Positions 36,526 through 44,805 of a DNA stretch of 64,000 nucleotides are shown here, piece by piece. The stretch comes from Pseudomonas sp. dw_612 (GTDB taxonomy: Bacteria > Pseudomonadota > Gammaproteobacteria > Pseudomonadales > Pseudomonadaceae). Location of the stretch: NCBI RefSeq assembly GCF_018449725.1, contig NZ_JAAVVC010000003.1, positions 452,076-516,075 of the forward strand, written 5' to 3'. A model generated the notes under the pieces. That model was not told the origin of the DNA and did not search any database. It saw nothing but the letters and a program-made list of their open reading frames with translations. Position 1 is the first letter of the stretch. The number at the start of each line of letters is the position of its first letter. A program made the position numbers and the translations under genes.

Positions 36526-36745
36526 ATCCACCCCTCACCCTAACCCTCTCCCCAGAGGGTAGAGGGGACTGACCGAGTTGTCCTTGGAGCTACATCGACC
36601 TGAATTACCGAGTTGAACTCAAGTCTTGAAAAAAGCAGGTCTACTGCGATCAAACGCCGAACTCAGGCCTTGAAGACCATGGAGATCGGCTCCCTTTCCC
36701 CTCTCCCCTCTGGGGAGAGGGTTGGGGTGAGGGGTGGATCTAAAG
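36526..36745. repeat. Inverted repeat with CCCTCTCCCC arms
   Basis: CCACCCCTCACCCTAACCCT (36529 on) mirrors AGGGTTGGGGTGAGGGGTGG (ending near 36738), and the adjacent CTCTCCCCAGAGGG/CCCTCTGGGGAGAG also pair, giving arms near 36 bases with about 130 bases between. The inner stretch holds no gene. Confidence 0.8.
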
Positions 36746-36757
36746 GCCTCAAAAATC

Positions 36758-37345
36758 TCAGGGCTTTGGCTCCACGCTCGTATCCACCCCAAACCACTTC
36801 TGCGTCAACGCCTCCAGCCGACCATCCGCCTTGATCCGCTGCAACGCGTTGTCGAGGCTGGCGTGGAACGCCGGGTTACCTTTCTGGAACGGAATCGCCA
36901 GGCTCACCGGCTCGCTGGCCTTCGGCGCCTCTTCCTTCAGCGTTTGCACCAGCAGCATCGACTGCGGTGGCTCTTCTTTGTGCGCGATCAATTGCGCATC
37001 GGTGTGGCTGTAGGGTTCGCTGAAGTCGAAACGATCCTTCAGATCCGCGGTCATTGCTATGTGGTTGATCGCAACGTCGTACTTGCCGGTTTCAACACCT
37101 GGCAGCAGATCGCTGGCGTCTGTAACGACGAAGTCGGCCCGCACATCCAGTTCGTTGGCCAGCAGCTGACCCAGCTCGACCTCGAACCCGGTCAGTTTGC
37201 CGTCGTCCTTGAAATTGAAGGGCGGTGTATTAGCCTCAAGAGCAATACGTAATTCGCCACGGTCGTACACGTCGTCAATCAGTTCGGCATGAGCCAAAGG
37301 GCTCAAAAGGGGTAGCAGGCAGATCAGGCCAGGCAAAAAACGCAT
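36758..37345 (-). CDS. Short amino-acid-type periplasmic binding protein
   Basis: 195 residues from MRFLPGLICLLPLLSPLAHA, which has a GGAG ribosome site. Signal peptide, then the SBP family-3 start ELIDDVYDRGELRIALEANT, PPFNFKDDGKLTGFEVELGQ and YDVAINHIAMTADLKDRFDF. After HKEEPPQSMLLVQ it jumps to the end motif LAIPFQKGNPAFHASLDNAL. The family is usually 240-270 residues, so about 50-60 residues of the second lobe are missing though the frame is open. It may be an in-frame deletion product. No permease or ATPase is adjacent, although PAO1 has a permease here (memory). Confidence 0.78.
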   Translation of the reverse strand: MRFLPGLICLLPLLSPLAHAELIDDVYDRGELRIALEANTPPFNFKDDGKLTGFEVELGQLLANELDVRADFVVTDASDLLPGVETGKYDVAINHIAMTADLKDRFDFSEPYSHTDAQLIAHKEEPPQSMLLVQTLKEEAPKASEPVSLAIPFQKGNPAFHASLDNALQRIKADGRLEALTQKWFGVDTSVEPKP

Positions 37346-37480
37346 GGTCACTCCTTTGAATTCATTATCGCGATGCTCTGGTTCAGGCTCGCTTTGCTAT
37401 GGTTGTCGAGGTCCTTCGACAACGAATGGCCGTGAAGTTGTCTCGGCCACGCGGATTTTATGGAAAAACTGGAGAAGAGA

Positions 37481-37906
37481 ATGAAAACGTTTATGTCACG
37501 AGCAGCATTGGCTGGCCTGTTGATGGGTGTGTCGGTGCTGGCCAGCGCCGCGACTCCGGCGCCCAAGGGTGCGCAAGTGTTCATCGTATCTCCCGAAGAC
37601 GGCGCGACTGTCCCGGAAACCTTTACCGTCAAATTCGGTGTCAAGGACGTGGCCCTCGCCCCGGCTGGCGATGTCACCAAAAACACCGGTCATCACCATT
37701 TGCTGATTGATGTAAAAGAATTGCCTGCCGCCGGCGCGCCAATTCCGCTGGACGCCAACCACATGCACTTCGGCAAGGCGCAGACCCAGACCGAGATCAA
37801 ACTGGCCCCGGGCAAGCACACCTTGCAACTGGAACTGGGTGACAGCGGCCATATGCCGTTCGATCCGCCGATCGTGTCGAAGAAGATCACCGTCAACGTT
37901 AAATGA
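37481..37906 (+). CDS. Periplasmic DUF4399 protein
   Basis: 141 residues from MKTFMSRAALAGLLMGVSVL, signal cleavage after ASA. The mature part has FIVSPEDGATVPETFTVKFG, NTGHHHLLID, and DANHMHFGKAQTQTEI: His-rich loops that suggest metal binding. This family is widely annotated DUF4399 without known function. GGAG ribosome site; a start 21 bases upstream (MEKLEK) overlaps it. Ends in a terminator shared with serA. Confidence 0.88.
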   Translation: MKTFMSRAALAGLLMGVSVLASAATPAPKGAQVFIVSPEDGATVPETFTVKFGVKDVALAPAGDVTKNTGHHHLLIDVKELPAAGAPIPLDANHMHFGKAQTQTEIKLAPGKHTLQLELGDSGHMPFDPPIVSKKITVNVK

Positions 37907-37922
37907 CAGTGTAGCGCCCATG

Positions 37923-37953
37923 AAAAAGGAGACCCGAAGGTCTCCTTTTTTTG
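37923..37953. terminator. Bidirectional terminator between DUF4399 gene and serA
   Basis: Stem AAGGAGACC / GGTCTCCTT with CGAA tetraloop, AAA before and TTTTTTT after it. Confidence 0.92.
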
Positions 37954-37968
37954 TCGCTCAAATCGCTA

Positions 37969-39198
37969 TCAGAACAATACGCGGCAACGAATGGTGCCGT
38001 TGATGTGCTGCAGTTTCTCCTGAGCGATTTCCGAGTAGTCGGCGTCGACGTCGATCACGACGTAACCGACTTTCTCGTTGGTCTGCAGGAACTGACCGGA
38101 GATGTTGATACCGTTTTCGGCGAAGACCTTGTTGATCTCGCTCATCACACCCGGAATGTTCTCGTGGATGTGCAGCAGACGGTGCTTGCCAGGGTGAGCC
38201 GGCAGGGCCACTTCCGGGAAGTTCACCGACGACACGGACGTACCGTTGTCGCTGTACTTGACTAGTTTTTCTGCCACTTCCAGACCGATGTTGGCTTGCG
38301 CTTCAGCGGTGGAACCACCGATGTGCGGGGTCAGAATCACGTTGTCCAGGCCACGCAGCGGGCTCTCGAACTCTTCGTCGTTGGAGCGCGGCTCCACCGG
38401 GAATACGTCGATAGCGGCGCCGATCAGGTGCTTGTCCTTGATCGCGTCTGCCAGGGCTTGCAGTTCAACCACGGTGCCGCGAGCGGCGTTGATCAGGATG
38501 CCGCCCTTCTTGATGGCGCGGATTTCCTTCTCGCCGATCATCCACTGGGTGGCTGCGGTTTCCGGAACGTGCAGGGTGACGATGTCGGACATACCGAGCA
38601 GATCAGTCAGCTTGCCAACCTGCGTCGCGTTGCCCAATGGCAGCTTGGTCACGGTGTCGTAGAAGAACACCTGCATGCCCAGACCTTCGGCCAGGACCGA
38701 CAACTGCGTACCGATCGAGCCGTAACCGACGATGCCGAGCTTCTTGCCACGGATTTCAAAGGAATTGGCCGCGCTCTTGATCCAGCCGCCACGGTGGCAG
38801 GAAGCGTTTTTCTCAGGGATGCCGCGCAGCAACAGGATCGCTTCGGCCAGTACCAGCTCAGCCACGGAGCGGGTGTTGGAGTACGGCGCGTTGAACACCG
38901 CGATACCGCGTTCGCGGGCAGCGTTCAGGTCAACCTGGTTGGTGCCGATGCAGAAACACCCTACAGCCACGAGCTTCTTCGCGTGATCGAAGATCTCTTC
39001 GGTCAGTTGAGTGCGAGAGCGAATGCCGATGAAGTGCGCATCAGCGATCTTTTCCTTCAGCTGGGCTTCCGGCAGAGAACCGGTGAGGTACTCGATGCTG
39101 GTGTAGCCCGCCGACTTGAGAACGTCGACAGCCGATTGGTGGACGCCTTCGAGAAGAAGGAACTTGATCTTGCTCTTATCGAGAGAAGTCTTGCTCAT
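37969..39198 (-). CDS. serA: D-3-phosphoglycerate dehydrogenase
   Basis: 409 residues, as E. coli SerA (410). Substrate domain, then Rossmann motif GIVGYGSIGTQLSVLAEGLG, catalytic Arg/Glu region NAARGTVVELQALADAIKDK and HIGGSTAEAQANIGLEVAEK, and a C-terminal ACT domain (HENIPGVMSEINKVFAENGI) for serine feedback. It oxidises 3-phosphoglycerate in serine synthesis and reduces 2-oxoglutarate to D-2-hydroxyglutarate to recycle NADH. Divergent from the D-2-hydroxyglutarate dehydrogenase gene. Confidence 0.96.
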   Translation of the reverse strand: MSKTSLDKSKIKFLLLEGVHQSAVDVLKSAGYTSIEYLTGSLPEAQLKEKIADAHFIGIRSRTQLTEEIFDHAKKLVAVGCFCIGTNQVDLNAARERGIAVFNAPYSNTRSVAELVLAEAILLLRGIPEKNASCHRGGWIKSAANSFEIRGKKLGIVGYGSIGTQLSVLAEGLGMQVFFYDTVTKLPLGNATQVGKLTDLLGMSDIVTLHVPETAATQWMIGEKEIRAIKKGGILINAARGTVVELQALADAIKDKHLIGAAIDVFPVEPRSNDEEFESPLRGLDNVILTPHIGGSTAEAQANIGLEVAEKLVKYSDNGTSVSSVNFPEVALPAHPGKHRLLHIHENIPGVMSEINKVFAENGINISGQFLQTNEKVGYVVIDVDADYSEIAQEKLQHINGTIRCRVLF

Positions 39199-39402
39199 CT
39201 GCGTAAACCTGTATCCCGGAGAAAAATGGCAGGAAATAGCCAGCAGACGCTGACCCGGACGGCAAGAAAGCCGTCACCGCAGAATAGCCCTTGGGCACTA
39301 CCCTGCGGGGTCGGTATGCTAGCATACGCACCCCGCTAAACACTCATTCCTGCGACGTGAAGCGTTCTCAGGATGACCATGAATTGTTCGAGAGTTCTGT
39401 CG

Positions 39403-40797
39403 ATGACCAATCCTGCCCTGATTGAAGAGCTGAAGACCCTGGTTGAGCCTGGCAAGGTACTGACCGATGCCGACTCCCTGAATGCTTACGGTAAGGATTG
39501 GACCAAGCATTTCGCCCCGGCCCCCACGGCCATCGTGTTCCCCAAGACCACCGAGCAGGTCCAGGCCATCGTGCGCTGGGCCAACGAGCACAAGGTTGCC
39601 TTGGTGCCGTCCGGCGGTCGTACCGGGTTGTCCGCCGCTGCCGTGGCCGCGAATGGCGAAGTGGTTGTGTCGTTCGACTACATGAACCAGATTCTCGACG
39701 TGAACCTCACTGACCGCACCGCCGTTTGTCAGCCGGGCGTGGTCACCGAGCATTTGCAGAACGTCGCCGAAGAAAAAGGCCTGTACTACCCGGTGGACTT
39801 CGCTTCGGCCGGTTCCAGTCAGATTGGCGGCAATATCGGCACCAATGCCGGCGGGATCAAGGTGATTCGCTACGGCATGACCCGCAACTGGGTGGCTGGC
39901 ATGAAAGTCGTCACCGGCAAGGGCGATGTGCTGGAACTGAACCGCGACCTGATCAAGAACGCCACCGGTTACGACCTGCGTCAGCTGTTCATCGGCGCGG
40001 AAGGCACCCTCGGTTTTGTGGTCGAAGCGACCATGCGCCTGGACCGCGCGCCGAAAAACCTCACAGCGATGGTCCTCGGCACCGCCGATTTCGACTCGAT
40101 CATGCCGGTATTGCACGCGTTCCAGAGCAAACTGGACCTGACCGCGTTCGAATTCTTCTCCGATAAAGCCTTGGCCAAGGTCATGGGCCGTGGCGACGTG
40201 CCGGCGCCGTTCGAGTCCGATTGCCCGTTCTACGCGCTGCTGGAATTCGAAGCGACCACCGAAGAAGTGGCCAACCATGCCCTCGAAACCTTCGAGCACT
40301 GCGTCGAGCAGGGCTGGGTGCTGGACGGCGTAATGAGCCAGAGCGAAACCCAACTGCAAAACCTGTGGAAGCTGCGCGAGTACATTTCCGAAACCATTTC
40401 CCACTGGACGCCATACAAGAACGACATTTCGGTCACCGTTTCGAAAGTCCCGGCGTTCCTGAAGGAAATCGACGCGATCGTCGGCGAACACTACCCGGAT
40501 TTCGAAATCGTCTGGTTCGGCCACATCGGCGACGGCAACCTGCATTTGAACATCCTCAAACCGGAAAACCTGAGCAAGGACGAGTTCTTCGCCAAGTGCG
40601 CGACCGTCAACAAGTGGGTGTTCGAAACCGTCGAGAAGTACAACGGTTCGATTTCCGCCGAACACGGCGTGGGCATGACCAAGCGTGACTACTTGACCTA
40701 CAGCCGCTCGCCGGTCGAGATCGAGTACATGAAAGCCGTCAAAGCGGTATTCGACCCGAACGGCATCATGAACCCGGGCAAAATTTTCGCTGTTTGA
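39403..40797 (+). CDS. D-2-hydroxyglutarate dehydrogenase (FAD-linked)
   Basis: 464 residues from MTNPALIEELKTLVEPGKVL, the length of the characterised P. stutzeri enzyme. Vanillyl-alcohol-oxidase fold: PCMH-type FAD domain (LVPSGGRTGLSAAAVAANGE, SAGSSQIGGNIGTNAGGIKV) and C-terminal cap (FGHIGDGNLHLNIL with metal/substrate His, SAEHGVGMTKR). It returns SerA-made D-2-hydroxyglutarate to 2-oxoglutarate and passes electrons to an ETF. The divergent serA neighbour fits this role. An earlier ATG at 39373 would add 10 residues. Confidence 0.9.
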   Translation: MTNPALIEELKTLVEPGKVLTDADSLNAYGKDWTKHFAPAPTAIVFPKTTEQVQAIVRWANEHKVALVPSGGRTGLSAAAVAANGEVVVSFDYMNQILDVNLTDRTAVCQPGVVTEHLQNVAEEKGLYYPVDFASAGSSQIGGNIGTNAGGIKVIRYGMTRNWVAGMKVVTGKGDVLELNRDLIKNATGYDLRQLFIGAEGTLGFVVEATMRLDRAPKNLTAMVLGTADFDSIMPVLHAFQSKLDLTAFEFFSDKALAKVMGRGDVPAPFESDCPFYALLEFEATTEEVANHALETFEHCVEQGWVLDGVMSQSETQLQNLWKLREYISETISHWTPYKNDISVTVSKVPAFLKEIDAIVGEHYPDFEIVWFGHIGDGNLHLNILKPENLSKDEFFAKCATVNKWVFETVEKYNGSISAEHGVGMTKRDYLTYSRSPVEIEYMKAVKAVFDPNGIMNPGKIFAV

Positions 40798-40818
40798 ATC
40801 AACGAGCAGGAGTCGGTA

Positions 40819-41484
40819 ATGAGCTATCAGCACCAGTATGTCGACGGTACGCGGATTCACTTCCCGCTGGGAAAAGTGGTGTGCATCGGCCGTAACTATG
40901 CCGAACACGCCAAGGAACTGGACAATCCGGTCCCTACCGAGCCACTGCTGTTCATCAAGCCGGGCAGTTGTGTGGTGCCGCTGGAAGGCGGTTTTGCCAT
41001 TCCGACCGAACGTGGTTCGGTGCACTACGAAGCGGAAATCGCTGTGTTGATCGGCAAGCCACTGTCGACCAAGCCGAGCCGTGAAGAAGTACTGGATGCC
41101 ATCTCCGGCTTCGCCCCGGCCCTGGACCTGACCCTGCGCGACAAGCAGGCCGAGCTGAAATCCAAAGGCCTGCCGTGGGAAATCGCCAAGTCCTTCGACG
41201 GCGCGGCGGTGATTGCGCCGTTCGTGGTCGGCAGCACCTTCGCCGACCTGACCGACATCGGCATCCGCCTGACCATCAACGGCGAAGTGCGCCAGGATGG
41301 CAACAGCAAGGACATGCTCAACCCGATCGTGCCGATGATCCAGTACATGGCCGGCTGCTTCTCGCTGCAGGCCGGGGACGTGATCCTGACCGGCACGCCA
41401 GTGGGCGTTGGCCCGCTGAATGTCGGTGACGACATCGTGCTGGAATTGACCGGCGCCAGCAGCTTCACCAGCAGCGTTCGCTGA
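40819..41484 (+). CDS. Fumarylacetoacetate-hydrolase-family protein
   Basis: 221 residues, YcgM/FAHD1 size. Motifs include VVCIGRNYAEHAKELDNPVP, metal Glu pair VHYEAEIAVLIGKPL, and GDVILTGTPVGVGPLNVGDD. Candidate acylpyruvate hydrolase or oxaloacetate decarboxylase/tautomerase. Begins 21 bases after the D-2-hydroxyglutarate dehydrogenase stop with AGGAG, so co-transcribed; a role in removing oxaloacetate enol or similar side products is inference. Confidence 0.9.
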   Translation: MSYQHQYVDGTRIHFPLGKVVCIGRNYAEHAKELDNPVPTEPLLFIKPGSCVVPLEGGFAIPTERGSVHYEAEIAVLIGKPLSTKPSREEVLDAISGFAPALDLTLRDKQAELKSKGLPWEIAKSFDGAAVIAPFVVGSTFADLTDIGIRLTINGEVRQDGNSKDMLNPIVPMIQYMAGCFSLQAGDVILTGTPVGVGPLNVGDDIVLELTGASSFTSSVR

Positions 41485-41497
41485 TTCACACAAAACC

Positions 41498-41590
41498 CTG
41501 TGGGAGCGGGCTTGCTCGCGAAAGCGGCGTGTCATTCGACGATGATGTTGACTGAACCACCGCATTCGCGAGCAAGCCCGCTCCCACATT
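41498..41590. repeat. REP pair (REPIN)
   Basis: Inverted main-type REP copies downstream of the FAH-family gene. Confidence 0.9.
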
Positions 41591-41734
41591 GGTTTTGGGG
41601 ATGCCCTGAAAAGGGCTTTCCCGCCATTTCCCGTTTTTTTCACATCCTGTCTGGATAATTCCGCGGTTCCTGGCGTCTGAGCCTGCCCGTTTGTGCTATT
41701 ACCCTTAGCCTGAATTTCTGGAACGCATCCCCTG

Positions 41735-42664
41735 ATGGCAACGCAACCGCTCCCGACTCTGCACACCTCTCGTCGTCCACGTTTTCTCCTGCGCTGGTAT
41801 TACTGGCTGTTGCTGGCGGTTGTGGCGGGTTATGGCCTGGCGTTTGCGATGCATTGGGACGATCGCGGCGTGCTCTGGGTCCTGGAGCGTTTCGAAAGCC
41901 CGGCCGAGCGCCAGCAAAGTGTCTGGCTGCCGGATTACCGTGCGGTGATCGATGCCAAGCCGCTGTCGGGGATGGAAAAGGATGAAGCCTCGGACCTGGC
42001 CTACGATCCGCAGAGCAAAACCCTGTTTTCGGTCATGGGCAAGAATCCGTTCCTGGCCGAACTGACGCTGCAAGGCGACGTGTTGCGCAAGATGCCGCTG
42101 GTGGGCTGGAGCAATCCGGAAGGCGTGACCGTCATGGGCAATGGTCTGTTGGCGATTACCGATGAGCGCCAGCACATGCTCTCCATCGTCAAGGTCGATG
42201 CCGACACCCGCGAACTGAACATCAACAACTTCCCTAAATATGATCTGGGTCCGTCGAAAGACCAGAATAAAGCGTTCGAAGCCATCGTCTGGGATCCGCG
42301 CAATCAGCAACTGCTGCTCGGCGAAGAGCGCCCGCCGGCATTGTTCAGCTGGAAAAGCGATGGCAGCCAGACCCTCAAGGGCGATAAACAGAAACTGGCC
42401 AGTAACGAACTGGACATCCGCAACCTGTCGGCCCTGGCCATCGACCCGCGTACCGGTCATACCCTGGTGCTGTCCGCCGACTCGCACCTGCTGCTGGAGC
42501 TGGACGAGAAGGGCGAGCAGGTCAGCTTCATGACCCTGCTGGGCGGTTTCAACGGCCTGAAAAACACCATTCCCCGCGCCGAAGGCGTGACCATGGACGA
42601 AGCTGGCACGCTGTACATGGTCAGCGAGCCGAATCTGTTTTATCGCTTCGAAAAACAGAAATAG
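41735..42664 (+). CDS. SdiA-regulated-domain (YjiK-type) protein, copy 1
   Basis: 309 residues; one N-terminal membrane segment (FLLRWYYWLLLAVVAGYGLA) anchors a periplasmic beta-propeller-like domain. Family marks are EASDLAYDPQSKTLFSVMGK, NPEGVTVMGNGLLAITDERQ and EGVTMDEAGTLYMVSEPNLF. Function unknown. The following gene at 42794 is a paralogue with identical layout; they share the ending MVSEPNLFYRF/LVSEPNLFYTF. Confidence 0.88.
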   Translation: MATQPLPTLHTSRRPRFLLRWYYWLLLAVVAGYGLAFAMHWDDRGVLWVLERFESPAERQQSVWLPDYRAVIDAKPLSGMEKDEASDLAYDPQSKTLFSVMGKNPFLAELTLQGDVLRKMPLVGWSNPEGVTVMGNGLLAITDERQHMLSIVKVDADTRELNINNFPKYDLGPSKDQNKAFEAIVWDPRNQQLLLGEERPPALFSWKSDGSQTLKGDKQKLASNELDIRNLSALAIDPRTGHTLVLSADSHLLLELDEKGEQVSFMTLLGGFNGLKNTIPRAEGVTMDEAGTLYMVSEPNLFYRFEKQK

Positions 42665-42793
42665 CCTACAGCTTGAGGCTGGCGCGCGGTCACTCGTTCG
42701 GGTAAACCTGCTGGACCGCGGTCGAAGGCTTTAAGCTTGAATTCAGATGGCCGTGGTATTTCATCCGCCCGCCCTGTTTTCGAGCTTGCCTGA

Positions 42794-43711
42794 ATGCGTC
42801 GACTTGCCCGCCCCAAACCCCTGATTTTGACCCTGTCGGTGATTGCGTTGATCGCGCTCGTCGCGCTGGGCCAGTATCTGCGTCTGTTCGAGCGAGCCTG
42901 GTTCAATCTGCACACGCTATGGCAGCCGGCCAGTGAGCATTCCATTGGCTTGGATCAATATCGGGTGGTGATCGAGGCGCACGTGATCGACGGGCTCGAC
43001 GATGACGTTTCGGCACTGACCTATGATCCGGTGCGTAAAAGCCTGTTCACCGTGACCAACAAGAATTCCGAGCTGATCGAACTGTCTCTGGACGGCAAGA
43101 TCTTGCGGCGCGTCTCGTTAGTCGGTTTCGGCGACCCGGAGGCCGTGGAGTTCATCAGCGCCGACACCTACGTGATCAGCGATGAACGCCAGCAGCGGTT
43201 GATCAAGATTCACCTGGAGGAAGGTACGACGTTCCTCGACGCCGCAGACGCCGAGCAGATGACCCTCGGCGTGCACATGAGCAGCAACAAGGGGTTTGAA
43301 GGGTTGGCGTACGACTCGGTGGGCAAGCGGCTGTTTGTCGCCAAGGAGCGCGACCCGATGCTGATCTACGAAGTGCAGGGCTTCCCGCATTACAACCCGG
43401 AGAAATCCTACGCCGTACACGTCGTCAACAATCCCAAGCGCGATGCCGGGATGTTTGTTCGGGACTTGTCGAGCCTGCAATACGACGAGCGCAGCGGCCA
43501 CTTGATGGCGTTGTCCGATGAGTCGCGGCTGATCATGGAGCTGGATGTGGACGGGCGACCGCTGAGCACGATGTCCCTGAACAAGGGGAGCCAGGGCCTG
43601 CAAAAGACCGTGCCGCAAGCGGAAGGGATTGCGATGGACGACGATGGCACGTTGTACCTCGTCAGTGAGCCGAACCTGTTCTACACCTTCAAAAAGCCCA
43701 CACAAAACTAA
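42794..43711 (+). CDS. SdiA-regulated-domain (YjiK-type) protein, copy 2
   Basis: 305 residues: N-terminal anchor LILTLSVIALIALVALGQYL, then DDDVSALTYDPVRKSLFTVT, DPEAVEFISADTYVISDERQ and EGIAMDDDGTLYLVSEPNLF. Moderately diverged tandem paralogue of the preceding gene. No ribosome site of note; it may depend on its own promoter in the 129-base gap. Ends in a REP pair. Confidence 0.88.
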   Translation: MRRLARPKPLILTLSVIALIALVALGQYLRLFERAWFNLHTLWQPASEHSIGLDQYRVVIEAHVIDGLDDDVSALTYDPVRKSLFTVTNKNSELIELSLDGKILRRVSLVGFGDPEAVEFISADTYVISDERQQRLIKIHLEEGTTFLDAADAEQMTLGVHMSSNKGFEGLAYDSVGKRLFVAKERDPMLIYEVQGFPHYNPEKSYAVHVVNNPKRDAGMFVRDLSSLQYDERSGHLMALSDESRLIMELDVDGRPLSTMSLNKGSQGLQKTVPQAEGIAMDDDGTLYLVSEPNLFYTFKKPTQN

Positions 43712-43729
43712 CCAACACCCCAAAACAAC

Positions 43730-43820
43730 TGTGGTAGCGGGCTTGCTCGCGAAGGCGGTGTGTCATCAAACAATGATGCTGACTGACACACCGCCTTCGC
43801 GAGCAAGCCCGCTCCCACAG
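43730..43820. repeat. REP pair (REPIN)
   Basis: Inverted main-type REP copies (left arm has GTGGTAGCGGG, one change) between convergent genes. Confidence 0.88.
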
Positions 43821-43838
43821 GTTTATCTGTGTGGCGGG

Positions 43839-44513
43839 CTACTCGGCGCGCAGGGTTTTGACGCCTTCACTCGTTCCCAACAACAGCAAATCCGCCGGAC
43901 GCGCCGCGAACAAACCGTTGGTGACCACGCCGACGATCGCATTGATCTGCGTCTCCAGCTCCACCGGGTTGGTGATCTGCATGTTGAACACGTCGAGGAT
44001 GATGTTGCCGTTGTCGGTCAGCACGCCCTCGCGGTAAACCGGGTCGCCGCCCAGTTTCACCAATTCGCGGGCCACGTGGCTGCGGGCCATCGGGATCACT
44101 TCCACCGGCAGCGGGAACGCGCCGAGCACCGGCACCAGTTTGCTGCCGTCGGCGATGCAGATGAAGGTCTTGGCCACGGCCGCGACGATTTTCTCGCGGG
44201 TCAGGGCCGCGCCGCCGCCCTTGATCAGGTTCAGGTGCTCGTCGCTTTCATCGGCGCCGTCGACGTAGAACTCCAGGTCGCTGACGGTGTTCAGTTCATA
44301 CACCGGAATCCCGTGGCCCTTGAGGCGCGCGGCGGTGGCTTCGGAGCTGGCGACGGCGCCATCGAACGCGCCCTTGTGCTTGGCCAGTGCATCGATGAAG
44401 CAGTTGGCGGTGGAGCCGGTGCCGACGCCGACGACGCTCTTGTCATCGAGTTTCGGAAGGATGAAGTCGACGGCGGCCTGGGCCACTGCCTGTTTGAGTT
44501 GATCCTGAGTCAT
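43839..44513 (-). CDS. rpiA: Ribose-5-phosphate isomerase A
   Basis: 224 residues. Family motifs [37 protein letters not shown] and [20 protein letters not shown], with catalytic Glu in the last block. Interconverts ribose-5-phosphate and ribulose-5-phosphate in the cytosol. Divergent from ilvA across a REP pair, the arrangement known in PAO1 (PA0330/PA0331). Confidence 0.96.
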   Translation of the reverse strand: MTQDQLKQAVAQAAVDFILPKLDDKSVVGVGTGSTANCFIDALAKHKGAFDGAVASSEATAARLKGHGIPVYELNTVSDLEFYVDGADESDEHLNLIKGGGAALTREKIVAAVAKTFICIADGSKLVPVLGAFPLPVEVIPMARSHVARELVKLGGDPVYREGVLTDNGNIILDVFNMQITNPVELETQINAIVGVVTNGLFAARPADLLLLGTSEGVKTLRAE

Positions 44514-44641
44514 GCGGGCTCCGAAGCGGGCAAGGGGGGAACGGAAAGGCCGGCATTATAGGCTTCGGGGCGGGGAAGGTCATTGCCCGATTGGCAGGTG
44601 GCGACAGTTACCTCACCCATAACCCTAACCGTGACGATGAC

Positions 44642-44735
44642 CTGTAGGAGCGAGGCTTGCCCGCGAAGAGGCCGTCACATCCAGCATGAATGTTGGCATT
44701 TGGATCGCGTTCGCGGGCAAGCCTCGCTCCTACAA
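44642..44735. repeat. REP pair, TAGGAGCGAGGC variant
   Basis: Inverted copies of TGTAGGAGCGAGGCTTGCCC in the rpiA/ilvA divergent region; unusual since most REPs here lie downstream of genes. Confidence 0.88.
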
Positions 44736-44805
44736 GTGTGGTCGCCCGCCCAACAGCCGGGTTAGACTCCTTGGCCCTGCCCAACCCGCTCAGTGATGCT
44801 TTCCG

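Noticed and set aside
39319..41766. 815-codon antisense frame over the D-2-hydroxyglutarate dehydrogenase and FAH genes
   Set aside because: Covers two well-defined genes and REP elements; no recognisable motif or ribosome site.
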